Of a stretch of DNA of 14,515 nucleotides, positions 6,654 through 13,207 are shown piece by piece. The translations under genes and the position numbers were made by a program. Source of the stretch: Verrucomicrobiota bacterium (GTDB lineage Bacteria; Verrucomicrobiota; Verrucomicrobiia; Chthoniobacterales; UBA10450); NCBI GenBank assembly GCA_003219395.1, contig QHOR01000029.1:2957-17471 (forward strand), read 5' to 3'. Within the stretch, counting starts at the first letter, position 1. Each line of letters starts with the position of its first letter. A model generated the notes under the pieces. That model was not told where the DNA came from and made no database searches. It saw only the letters and a list, made by a program, of their open reading frames with translations.

Positions 6654-7649
6654 ATGAAACCAACACGTCCATTACTTCTCGTAACACTGCTGATTGTGTG
6701 TCTTGCATCATCGCACCACCTGAGCGCTGTCAGTCCGCCGCCAGATGGAGGCTATCGCAACGGAAACACCGCAGAGGGCGAAAATGCGCTTTTTAGTCTC
6801 ATAGGTGGCGCTTACAACACGGCAGTTGGCCTCCTCTCACTCAACGGAAATACCGGAGGTAACTTTAATACAGCCATCGGTGCCGGAGCGCTAGTCCGCA
6901 ACAAGGATGCAGGGGAAAACACCGCCGTTGGGGCTGGAGCGCTTTTCGTTGCCGACGGCCTGCTCAATAACGGCAACCGAAACACCGCCGTCGGAGCGTT
7001 CACGCTCTTTCACGACACCAGTGGCAATCGCAACACGGGAATGGGCGATAGATCGCTGTTTAACAATACTGTTGGTAGCGACAATATAGCGGTGGGTGAG
7101 GACGCAGGCGGTGGTGTCACAACCGCTGAACATGTGATTTGTATCGGTGCCGATGGTGCGGACGTGAGTAATAGCTGCTACATAGGGCAGATCTTTGGGG
7201 CGACTTCTCCTGCTGGTGCTGCCGTTTTCGTTAATTCAAGTGGCAAACTCGGCACCATTACTTCTTCCCAACGGTTTAAGGAAGAAATCAGACCAATGGA
7301 GCATGCGAGCGAAAAGCTGTTTGAGCTGAAGCCAGTCACGTTCCGCTATAAAAAGGAAAACGATCCACAGCGGCTTCAGCAGTTTGGGTTGGTAGCCGAG
7401 GATGTAGAACAGGTCAGCCCTGACTTGGTGGTACGCGACGGAGAGGGCAAGGCTTACAGCGTCCGTTACGAGCAAATCAATTCGATGATGCTCAATGAGT
7501 TTCTCAAGGAGCATCGTAAGGTCCAACAGCTCGAGGCCGCGCTCGCCGCAATGAATCAACGCCTACAAGCACAGGATGCCAGGATTCAAAAGGTGACCGA
7601 GCAGATACAACTTCAGAATGCTGCGCCGCAGGTCGTGACGAATGAGTAA
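6654..7649 (+). CDS. Exported head-repeat protein with C-terminal S74 (tail fiber chaperone) domain
   Basis: The 331-residue product starts at MKPTRP followed by a hydrophobic stretch and Ala-rich cleavage zone (signal peptide about 1-26). Residues 35-152 carry six or so short repeats of the NTAVGxxAL kind (NTAVGLLSL, NTAIGAGAL, NTAVGAGAL, NTAVGAFTL, NTGMGDRSL, NIAVGEDAG), like YadA-type adhesin heads and phage tail proteins. Residues 204-285 are a Peptidase_S74 intramolecular chaperone: S204 and K209 in SSQRFKEEI sit where the self-cleaving Ser-Lys dyad is in endosialidase-type domains, followed by LKPVTFRYKKE and FGLVAEDVE. A coiled coil (about 282-325) ends it. It probably trimerises at the cell surface. 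The frame is open upstream to a TTG at 6528, but those residues precede the signal peptide. No phage genes surround it. Ligand and purpose are unknown. Confidence 0.85.
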   Translation: MKPTRPLLLVTLLIVCLASSHHLSAVSPPPDGGYRNGNTAEGENALFSLIGGAYNTAVGLLSLNGNTGGNFNTAIGAGALVRNKDAGENTAVGAGALFVADGLLNNGNRNTAVGAFTLFHDTSGNRNTGMGDRSLFNNTVGSDNIAVGEDAGGGVTTAEHVICIGADGADVSNSCYIGQIFGATSPAGAAVFVNSSGKLGTITSSQRFKEEIRPMEHASEKLFELKPVTFRYKKENDPQRLQQFGLVAEDVEQVSPDLVVRDGEGKAYSVRYEQINSMMLNEFLKEHRKVQQLEAALAAMNQRLQAQDARIQKVTEQIQLQNAAPQVVTNE

Positions 7650-7658
7650 TCTGCACAT

Positions 7659-7711
7659 CTGCTCCGATAGATAAACGTCTGGCTCATTCCGTTACGGCAG
7701 CATTTCGATAG
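7659..7711 (+). pseudogene. Probable remnant of a second hemW 3' end
   Basis: From 7670 the codons read DKRLAHSVTAAFR and a TAG at 7709-7711. They align codon for codon with the hemW end GKSVADSVAEAFL plus TAG (6463-6504): I count 31 of 42 identical bases by eye, including attccgtt and agcatttc. Allowing one missing base, similarity extends to about 7659 (ctgctc against ctgactc). It has no start or RBS. Chance similarity is possible but the shared phase and stop make descent more likely. Confidence 0.5.
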
Positions 7712-7784
7712 CCGGTCTACAGTCACGTTCTCTCGGCTGCGAGCAGGAGTCTGATCGCGAATTTCCGAGCTTCTACGTCTGCGG

Positions 7785-8087
7785 CTAATAGATATCCGTA
7801 TCGGACGTATAACCGGAGTCGCCACGAATGGAACGCAAACGGGCGCGACTCCCCCACTTTGATTCCGGTCGATTGATCTGACCCAATGTGAGTTTCACGA
7901 GCCATGGCGCCGCTGCCAATGCTCCAATTGCAACGAGCGCAATGGCCGCTCCCTGTCGAATTGAGGGTTTGATCTTCTCGGCCATCATAATCCCTAAACC
8001 GAAGCCAATGGCAGCGCGTGTGACGACAAGTAACGGGTCAAGCGGAAGCTGCTCGGCAGTTTTTGAAATGGATATCGGGAACGACAT
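7785..8087 (-). CDS. Small membrane protein of unknown function
   Basis: The 100-residue product has two likely membrane segments, about residues 18-36 (LLVVTRAAIGFGLGIMMA) and 46-66 (GAAIALVAIGALAAAPWLV), separated by a short basic loop (EKIKPSIRQ). A polar tail follows and ends in GDSGYTSDTDIY. The hydrophobic pattern, the ATG at 8087 and the clean antisense of its surroundings support a real gene, but I do not recognise the family. It diverges from the guanylyltransferase gene with 80 bp between starts, so both promoters should be in that gap; I see no clear consensus elements. Downstream it converges with the S74 protein gene. Confidence 0.65.
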   Translation of the reverse strand: MSFPISISKTAEQLPLDPLLVVTRAAIGFGLGIMMAEKIKPSIRQGAAIALVAIGALAAAPWLVKLTLGQINRPESKWGSRARLRSIRGDSGYTSDTDIY

Positions 8088-8167
8088 CGCCTATCATATA
8101 CGTCGCGTTTGGGAAAAAGAAACGGCAATTTTCGAGACCCGGAAGATCCTCCCACTTTTTTCAGAAC

Positions 8168-9241
8168 ATGCCCAATCCGATATACGCGCTCATCCTCGCT
8201 GGAGGCAGCGGGGAACGTTTTTGGCCATTGAGCAGGCGTGCCCGGCCCAAACAATTGCTGAGCCTCGTTTCCGACAAGACTCTGCTGGAACAAACCTTGG
8301 CGCGGCTTAAAGGCCTTGTTGCCCCCGACTGCACCCTCATCCTGACAAACACAGAACAGGAGAGCGCAGTTCGCAAACTGCTTGGGAATTTTCCAAAAGA
8401 GAACATCATCGCCGAGCCTGCCAAACGCGACACTGCTGCTGCTGTCGCGCTCGGGACGGGTTGGGTCGTTGCTCGCGATCACGCCGCCACGATGCTCGTT
8501 CTTCCGGCTGATCATGTCATTGCCAATCAAGCGGCCTTTCAGGAAACACTGACTTTGGCTGCCGACGCGGCGGAGGAGACAGGCGAGCTTGTCACGATCG
8601 GGATCAAACCAACGTGGGCTTGTCCTGGCTACGGTTATATCGAGCAAGGCAAATCACTGGCTTTGCGCAAGTCCCCCGAACGTGACGCCGTTCATCGAGT
8701 CCTGCGCTTTCGCGAGAAACCAAACCGCGATCTCGCCGAATCATTTTTGCGGAAGGGAAATTTTCGCTGGAACGCAGGCATGTTCGCCTGGTCAGTGCCG
8801 ACGGTGCTGCGTGAATTCAATCGTCACGCGCCGGAGCTGGCGGATTTTATTTCACAACTTCGCGCTCCGAAAAACTTCGAGAACGCTTTACGTGACCGCT
8901 TCGGCAAACTGCCCCGCATCTCCTTCGATTACGCGATTATGGAGAAGGCGGACCGGGTCCTTGTGGTAGAGGCAAGCTTCGACTGGGACGACATCGGAAG
9001 CTGGAGGGCGGTCGCAAATTATTTCAAGAACGACACGCAAGGTAACGCGGCGAATTGCGCCATCACTGCGCTCGATTCCAGCAACAATATCGTTTTCGAA
9101 GAGGATGGAACAACCATCGCGCTTCTTGGAGTTCATGATCTCATTGTTGTGCGAACCAGGGACGCGCTTTTGATCTGTCACCGTCACGAAGCAGAAAAGA
9201 TCAAGAATTTGATCGGTCAGCTTCCACCTGAGCTGCAATGA
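8168..9241 (+). CDS. manC: Mannose-1-phosphate guanylyltransferase
   Basis: The enzyme joins GTP and mannose 1-phosphate to GDP-mannose, the donor for mannosylated and fucosylated glycans. The 357-residue product begins with the nucleotidyltransferase signature LILAGGSGERFWPLSR followed by RPKQLL (residues 8-31). Further motifs are EPAKRDTAAAVAL, LVLPADHVI, GYGYIEQG, VLRFREKP, WNAGMFAW and FDWDDIGSW, all standard for the ManC/CpsB type. The fused isomerase domain of long ManC proteins is absent, so this is the short, monofunctional form. The chosen ATG at 8168 immediately precedes the conserved start; a frame open further upstream (TTG near 8063) adds unrelated residues. No SD is visible. The symbol is by function. 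A possible user of GDP-mannose is the family-2 glycosyltransferase gene at 10649-11386. Confidence 0.92.
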   Translation: MPNPIYALILAGGSGERFWPLSRRARPKQLLSLVSDKTLLEQTLARLKGLVAPDCTLILTNTEQESAVRKLLGNFPKENIIAEPAKRDTAAAVALGTGWVVARDHAATMLVLPADHVIANQAAFQETLTLAADAAEETGELVTIGIKPTWACPGYGYIEQGKSLALRKSPERDAVHRVLRFREKPNRDLAESFLRKGNFRWNAGMFAWSVPTVLREFNRHAPELADFISQLRAPKNFENALRDRFGKLPRISFDYAIMEKADRVLVVEASFDWDDIGSWRAVANYFKNDTQGNAANCAITALDSSNNIVFEEDGTTIALLGVHDLIVVRTRDALLICHRHEAEKIKNLIGQLPPELQ

Positions 9242-9341
9242 AAGGGGCCAAAAAGGTGACGCAGCAAATCCCAGCTTGTGAGGATTGCGTAGCTGGAGAT
9301 CTCTCACCCAGCACGCCCGGCGCTCGCCGCCTATCAAAAGA

Positions 9342-9788
9342 ATGAATCCAATTTTGGCTCTCGATTTTGGCCGGGCCCGCATTGGAACAGCGATTTCCGA
9401 TGAGTTACGGTTGCTAGCGCATCCACTTGAGACCATTCCAGCAAATGAGAAAGCACCGTTGCGCCTTGCGGAAATCGTGCGCGAAAGAAACATCGATCAC
9501 GTCGTAGCCGGCGTTCCCCGTCAGATGAACGGCGAACTCGGGACAGCCGCAACTGAAGTCCTTCAATTTGTAGAAAAGTTACGTGCCATTTTGCCGTGCC
9601 GGATTGTCACCTGGGACGAGCGCCTAACGACCGTCGCAGCCCAGCGGGCATTGCGTGAGGCGGGCAAGAAGACCCGAGACACCCGGCGCTATATCGACCA
9701 GGTAGCAGCTCAGATGATTTTGCAGAGCTACCTGGACCGGCAAGCCGGAGACCGGGAAGGCAAGCGACCAGTGGTCTGTGATTCGTGA
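9342..9788 (+). CDS. ruvX: Putative pre-16S rRNA nuclease / Holliday junction resolvase-like RuvX (YqgF)
   Basis: The 148-residue product is a compact RNase H-fold protein of the YqgF family, which matures the 16S rRNA 5' end in E. coli. Visible acidic active-site residues are D8 (LALDFGRARIG), the Glu of WDERLTT (E93) and D119 (RRYIDQVAAQMIL). The segment VVAGVPRQMNGELGTAA matches the family loop around VGLP.NMDG. The frame extends upstream to 9285, but the protein-like part starts at ATG 9342, preceded by aaaaga as a weak SD. It follows manC by 100 bp and precedes truA by 42 bp, so ruvX and truA may share a transcript. Length is normal. Confidence 0.92.
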   Translation: MNPILALDFGRARIGTAISDELRLLAHPLETIPANEKAPLRLAEIVRERNIDHVVAGVPRQMNGELGTAATEVLQFVEKLRAILPCRIVTWDERLTTVAAQRALREAGKKTRDTRRYIDQVAAQMILQSYLDRQAGDREGKRPVVCDS

Positions 9789-9830
9789 ACAGCAAAGTTT
9801 TGCTAACGATCACCGTTCACGGATCACCAA

Positions 9831-10580
9831 GTGACCAGGCCCGAAAAACTAAAGCTCATTGTGGCGTACGACGGTACACCATTCGCCGGTTGGCAGAGTC
9901 AATCTCATCACAATACCATCCAGGATCACCTGGAGGGGGCGTTCGAGCGCATTCTTGGTAAACAGGTGCGCGTTCACGGCGCCGGAAGAACGGACGCGGG
10001 TGTCCACGCACTAGGCCAATGCGCTCATGTAGATCTTCCCGACGATCGTTTATCAGCCGCACGTTGGACCAAAGCCCTTAACGGTTTGTTGCCCGCAACT
10101 ATTCGCGTTCTTCGCTGCCAATACGTGTCGTATGATTTTCACGCGCGGCTTTCGGCAAAAGGAAAAATTTATCGTTACAAGATTTGGTTAGCTCCGGTTT
10201 TGCCTCCATTCGAACATCGTCGTGCCTGGCACATTGCGCGCCGAATCGATATCCAAATTCTGAAGCGCGCGGCCAAACATTTTGTCGGCACTCATGATTT
10301 CGCCGGGTTCGCTGCAAACCGCGGCAAACCAGAAAAAAGCACGATCCGTACAATTCATTCAGTGCGCGTCCGGGAAAAAGGTCCGTGTTTGACGATCGAG
10401 TTCGACGGCGACGGGTTTCTGTACAAAATGGTTCGACTAATCGTTGGGTCCCTTGTGAAATGCGCTCTCGGCACAATACGTCTCGACGAGGTGAATGCGC
10501 GGCTCGACTCCGGCCAGATGGTCTCAGCTCGTTTTGCCGCTCCGGCCGAAGGACTACTTCTCGTTCGGGTCCGCTATTGA
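9831..10580 (+). CDS. truA: tRNA pseudouridine(38-40) synthase TruA
   Basis: TruA converts uridines 38-40 in the anticodon arm of many tRNAs to pseudouridine. The 249-residue product has normal family length. It shows VAYDGTPFAGWQSQ near the start, the catalytic motif GAGRTDAGVHA with the nucleophile D55, FHARLSAKGKIYRYKI, GTHDFAGFAA, and the C-terminal EFDGDGFLYKMVRLIVGSLV, all classical. The start is GTG at 9831 inside ccaagtgacc; there is no good SD. A small hairpin (agcaaa/tttgct, 9791-9804) lies between ruvX and this gene. Its stop codon sits in a terminator-like stem-loop, and the next gene is convergent. Confidence 0.94.
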   Translation: MTRPEKLKLIVAYDGTPFAGWQSQSHHNTIQDHLEGAFERILGKQVRVHGAGRTDAGVHALGQCAHVDLPDDRLSAARWTKALNGLLPATIRVLRCQYVSYDFHARLSAKGKIYRYKIWLAPVLPPFEHRRAWHIARRIDIQILKRAAKHFVGTHDFAGFAANRGKPEKSTIRTIHSVRVREKGPCLTIEFDGDGFLYKMVRLIVGSLVKCALGTIRLDEVNARLDSGQMVSARFAAPAEGLLLVRVRY

Positions 10581-10587
10581 CCCGAAC
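10563..10587 (+). terminator. Stem-loop overlapping the truA stop codon
   Basis: gttcgggt (10563-10570) and acccgaac (10580-10587) form a perfect 8-bp stem around a 9-nt loop; the TGA stop at 10578-10580 is inside it. An A-rich rather than T-rich tract follows, so it may act as a 3'-end stabiliser or, with the next hairpin, as a shared terminator. Confidence 0.5.
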
Positions 10588-10598
10588 AAATAGAGTAA

Positions 10599-10622
10599 GA
10601 AGACTCGTGGCGAGTCGTCTTC
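10599..10622. terminator. Second hairpin between convergent truA and glycosyltransferase
   Basis: gactcg-tgg-cgagtc (10602-10616) gives a 6-bp stem, or gaagac/gtcttc (10599-10604 and 10617-10622) gives an outer stem with a bulge. It sits in the 68-bp gap between the two stop codons. No strong T-run; a bidirectional terminator role is inferred from position. Confidence 0.4.
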
Positions 10623-10648
10623 ATTGCAGCGCGTATGTTTGTGCCGAC

Positions 10649-11386
10649 TCAAACAATAGGTTCTGCCAGTTTCCAGCTTGCGAAACGGTAACGCAGCGCC
10701 GTCACCAGGCAACCCAAACCGTAGCGCACGCTTCTGCGGAAATTGATCGATGAAGCTTCAGGCATGTAGCGCGCGGGACAGGTTACTTCACCGATCGCGC
10801 AGCCGAGTGCGATGATTTGTGCAAGGACCTGGTTATCAAAAACGAAATCGTCAGAGTTTCGGTCCAATGGAAGACGCTCCAGCAATTGGCGCGAATAAGC
10901 GCGGTACCCAGTGTGATACTCCGAGAGCTTTGCGCCGATAAGAATATTTTCTACGAGCGTCAAAAATCGGTTCGAAATGTATTTCCACAAAGGCATGCCA
11001 CCCCGCAATGCGCCTCCGCCAAGAATTCGCGAAGCAAGAACGCAAGGATACAGTCCACTCGCCACCAGGGCCGCCATCGCCGGGATAAGCGCCGGTGTGT
11101 ACTGATAGTCGGGATGAATCATGATGATAATGTCCGCACCTGCAGCCAGCGCGAGGCGGTAACAGGTCTTTTGATTTGCGCCGTAACCACGATTTTCCGC
11201 ATGGACCTCCACCTGCACCCGCTCAAGCGTTCGGGCGATCGCAACCGTATCATCGTGGCTTGCGTCGTCCACGACGATCACAAGGTCGACAATCCCCTGC
11301 GCCATTACTTCATCGTAGGTACGTTGCAAAGTGCGGGCGGCATTATAAGCGGGCATTACCACCACAATTTTGTGGTCGTTCAGCAT
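10649..11386 (-). CDS. Family 2 glycosyltransferase (dolichol-phosphate mannose synthase-like)
   Basis: The 245-residue product is a single GT-A domain. It opens VVVMPAYNAARTL (8-20), has VVDDASHDDT (38-47) for nucleotide binding, the ENRGYGANQK loop (64-73), and IHPDYQYTP (90-98) where GT2 enzymes keep the metal-binding acidic motif. GGALRGGMPLWKYISNRF and SEYHTGYRAYSRQLL (155-169) are typical of DPM1-like polyprenyl-phosphate glycosyltransferases. No membrane segment follows, so it is the soluble DPM1-like form. Transfer of mannose or glucose to a polyprenyl phosphate is a reasonable guess but unproven; GDP-mannose could come from the manC gene in this window. Start is ATG 11386 without evident SD. 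Convergent with truA. Confidence 0.88.
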   Translation of the reverse strand: MLNDHKIVVVMPAYNAARTLQRTYDEVMAQGIVDLVIVVDDASHDDTVAIARTLERVQVEVHAENRGYGANQKTCYRLALAAGADIIIMIHPDYQYTPALIPAMAALVASGLYPCVLASRILGGGALRGGMPLWKYISNRFLTLVENILIGAKLSEYHTGYRAYSRQLLERLPLDRNSDDFVFDNQVLAQIIALGCAIGEVTCPARYMPEASSINFRRSVRYGLGCLVTALRYRFASWKLAEPIV

Positions 11387-11409
11387 GGTGGTACAAGCCG
11401 TCTCATAAA

Positions 11410-11437
11410 TGTCGTTCTGAGCAAAGCGAAGAATCTC
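11410..11437. repeat. Degenerate intergenic repeat of the 'tctgagc.aagcgaagaatct' kind
   Basis: The sequence gtcgttctgagc, then aaagcgaagaatctc, is a slightly degenerate copy of a short repeat I know from intergenic DNA of many environmental bacteria, which produces spurious translations such as HSERSEES and LSKAKNLR. Both appear here in overlapping frames. It lies in the 168-bp gap between divergent genes. Function is unknown; the identification rests on memory rather than a search. Confidence 0.5.
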
Positions 11438-11554
11438 CGATTGCTTTTGAGCATTTTCCTGGAAATAGACAGAGATGTTTCGGTTCTCAACATGACAGAC
11501 CAGTTATAGACCGTCGTAGCCGAATATCCGCTGAACGTTCACCTTGCAAACATC

Positions 11555-12412
11555 ATGATTATTTTTCACGACGAATCCTGCCTGGAATATTCGGCGCCCA
11601 ATCATCCTGAGCGGCCAGCTAGAATCGCGCGCAGCGTTCCGTTGCTAAAGGAGCGGCACCCTGATTGGGAATGGCGCATTCCTGAGTCTGCCAGCGAAGG
11701 GGCATTGTTGCGGGCGCATTCGCGCGATCACGTGGAAAGAATCAGAAACGCAAGGCGCGATTTCGACGCCGACACGCCTGTTTACCCAAACATTTACGCA
11801 CACGCCTTGCGTTCTGCGGGCGCAGCAATCGAAGCCGCGCAGGCAGCGCTGAAGGGCGAGCGCGCATTCACTCTTATGCGGCCACCTGGACACCACGCGA
11901 GTCAAGATCGCGCAATGGGGTTTTGCTACTTCAACAACATCGCCATCGCAGCCCTTGATGCGCTAGGCAACTCCGCGCAGCGCGTCGCCATTTGGGATTT
12001 CGATGCGCACCACGGCAACGGAACCGAAGCGATTGTCGCCAACAACTTGCAGATCGCCTTTGCGTCTATCCATCAATTCCCCGGTTACCCCGGAACGGGC
12101 ACAGAATCCTTTGCGAATGTGACGAATTATCCACTCGGCCCTGGGACGCCGCGGAATCATCATCTCGAAGTTGCGGAGCGGGCACTGGAAAAGTTGGCGG
12201 CGTTTGAACCCAATCTGCTTCTCGTGTCGGCAGGCTTCGACGCCTATGCGGGGGATCCGCTGGTGCAGATGACGCTCGACCGCGAGGATTTCGGTACGCT
12301 CGGAGAATTTTTGCGCGAGATCGAAACTCCGGCAGCTGTAATCCTCGAAGGCGGTTACAGCGAGGATTTGCCAGAGATGATCGATGCATTTTTAACAGCG
12401 TGGAGCGGTTAA
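11555..12412 (+). CDS. Histone deacetylase superfamily hydrolase (acetoin utilisation / polyamine deacetylase type)
   Basis: This is a zinc-dependent deacetylase of 285 residues. All the family's key elements are present: HPERPARI (17-24), RPPGHHA with the catalytic His pair (113-114), GFCYFNNIAIAA (122-133), WDFDAHHGNGT with zinc ligands D150 and H152, the third ligand D229 in SAGFDAYAGDPL, and the transition-state Tyr (Y268) in EGGYS. Bacterial members remove acetyl groups from small amines such as polyamines or from proteins; the substrate here cannot be told. The start MIIFHDESCLEYS is the normal beginning of the family, so ATG 11555 is well supported. The gene stands alone, divergent from the glycosyltransferase and followed by a good hairpin terminator. 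Confidence 0.93.
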   Translation: MIIFHDESCLEYSAPNHPERPARIARSVPLLKERHPDWEWRIPESASEGALLRAHSRDHVERIRNARRDFDADTPVYPNIYAHALRSAGAAIEAAQAALKGERAFTLMRPPGHHASQDRAMGFCYFNNIAIAALDALGNSAQRVAIWDFDAHHGNGTEAIVANNLQIAFASIHQFPGYPGTGTESFANVTNYPLGPGTPRNHHLEVAERALEKLAAFEPNLLLVSAGFDAYAGDPLVQMTLDREDFGTLGEFLREIETPAAVILEGGYSEDLPEMIDAFLTAWSG

Positions 12413-12418
12413 CTGTGG

Positions 12419-12438
12419 CGGCGCTTTTGTTAGCGCCG
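12419..12438 (+). terminator. Terminator after the deacetylase gene
   Basis: cggcgct (12419-12425) and agcgccg (12432-12438) form a perfect, GC-rich 7-bp stem around tttgtt, followed by ttct. It starts 7 nt after the stop codon. The T-run is short but the position is right. It may also serve the convergent small gene. Confidence 0.6.
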
Positions 12439-12488
12439 TTCTAATGGAAATGCCTATGAACCATGCGAAAATGGATATTTTAAAACCG

Positions 12489-12511
12489 GCGGCCACAGAT
12501 CGCCACTACAG
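12489..12511. repeat. Copy 1 of a 23-bp intergenic repeat (gcggccacaga.cgcc.ctacag)
   Basis: This copy matches 13177-13199 at 21 of 23 positions in the same orientation. It reaches into the 3' end of the minus-strand small gene and supplies its last Leu codon and TAG stop (12506-12511). Confidence 0.6.
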
Positions 12512-12964
12512 CCACCGTCCTTGTCTCGAAGCGACCATCTCAAGTAGCTGAGCTGCCGCGTTTTCAATTTCACTGTGGTTGTACTGGCGTGCTCGCGCTT
12601 GAACAGCAAGCAGTCCACAGCGATGCACGTTTTTGAAGTCGCCGTAGGGAAACTTGTATCTCCGCTTGGTGTTCTCGGGATACCGATCGTCAACTCCGGG
12701 ATGCCATCTCGCGTCTTCACCGAAGCCATGCTGACGGATGAACTCATTCTCGAGCTTGGTCGAAGGACGGTCTTTGGCCCAGGCGCCTTTTCGATCGACC
12801 TCAACATGTCCTTCGCCGATGAGTTCTTTGGCGTAGACCAAAGCAGCAGTGTTTAGCTTGACCTGCGCAAATGTATTATCATCCCTGTCCGTAGGCAGCG
12901 CTGTCGCACACTGAAAAATCAAGGCTGCAGCGAGAAGCGTCGTAGATCGCTTTGTAGTGTTCAA
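12506..12964 (-). CDS. Small conserved hypothetical protein with signal peptide
   Basis: Taken from the TTG at 12964 the product has 152 residues. It begins with MNTTKRSTTLLAAALIFQ, a basic n-region and hydrophobic core ending at an Ala-rich site (CATA), so export is likely. The mature part includes GEGHVEVDRKGAW, RQHGFGEDARWHPGVDD, then RRYKFPYGDFKNVHRCGLL and a helix SEIENAAAQLLEM. The KFPYGDFKxVHRCGLL core is familiar to me from a conserved bacterial family of about 90 residues without known function, normally lacking a signal peptide. The frame runs upstream through the tRNA gene, which cannot be coding, so the start must be at or after 12964; other TTG codons exist inside. It lies just downstream of tRNA-Pro on the same strand. 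Its stop codon is provided by an intergenic repeat, so its natural end may have been altered. Confidence 0.7.
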   Translation of the reverse strand: MNTTKRSTTLLAAALIFQCATALPTDRDDNTFAQVKLNTAALVYAKELIGEGHVEVDRKGAWAKDRPSTKLENEFIRQHGFGEDARWHPGVDDRYPENTKRRYKFPYGDFKNVHRCGLLAVQARARQYNHSEIENAAAQLLEMVASRQGRWL

Positions 12965-12994
12965 TCTTGCAGGAGAACGCCGTTGATTTACAAA

Positions 12995-13068
12995 TCGGGC
13001 CGCCGGGATTTGAACCCGGGACCTCTTGAACCCCATTCAAGCGCACTACCAAGCTGTGCTACGGCCCG
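12995..13068 (-). tRNA. tRNA-Pro (anticodon GGG)
   Basis: On the minus strand the 74-nt gene has acceptor strands CGGGCCG and CGGCCCG with discriminator A, a D-arm (GCACAGCTTGGTAGTGC), an anticodon stem CTTGA/TCAAG around the loop ATGGGGT (anticodon GGG, decoding CCC/CCU), and a T-arm with GGTTCAAATCC. The CCA end is not encoded. The cloverleaf is complete. The small exported-protein gene starts about 30 bp downstream on the same strand. Confidence 0.95.
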
Positions 13069-13176
13069 TTTGAATGCGAACTATTCACCAAATCCGATGA
13101 TTTCGCCAGAAACGGACTTACCTTAGCTACTCGCGGACCCGCTTTCAAAGATTGGCTGGATGACCGCGCATTTGCA

Positions 13177-13199
13177 GCGGCCACAGACCGCCGCTACAG
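13177..13199. repeat. Copy 2 of the 23-bp intergenic repeat
   Basis: Same orientation as the copy at 12489-12511. Here the element can fold: agcggc (13176-13181) pairs with gccgct (13190-13195). It ends 8 nt before the ychF start codon, so it occupies the 5' leader and ribosome-binding region of that gene. Confidence 0.6.
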
Positions 13200-13207
13200 A
13201 GAAACTC

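Noticed and set aside
10649..11386. The HPDYQ motif of the glycosyltransferase as an unusual loss of a DxD motif
   Set aside because: HPDYQ-type variants are common in the DPM1-like GT2 subgroup as I know it, so it is not remarkable.
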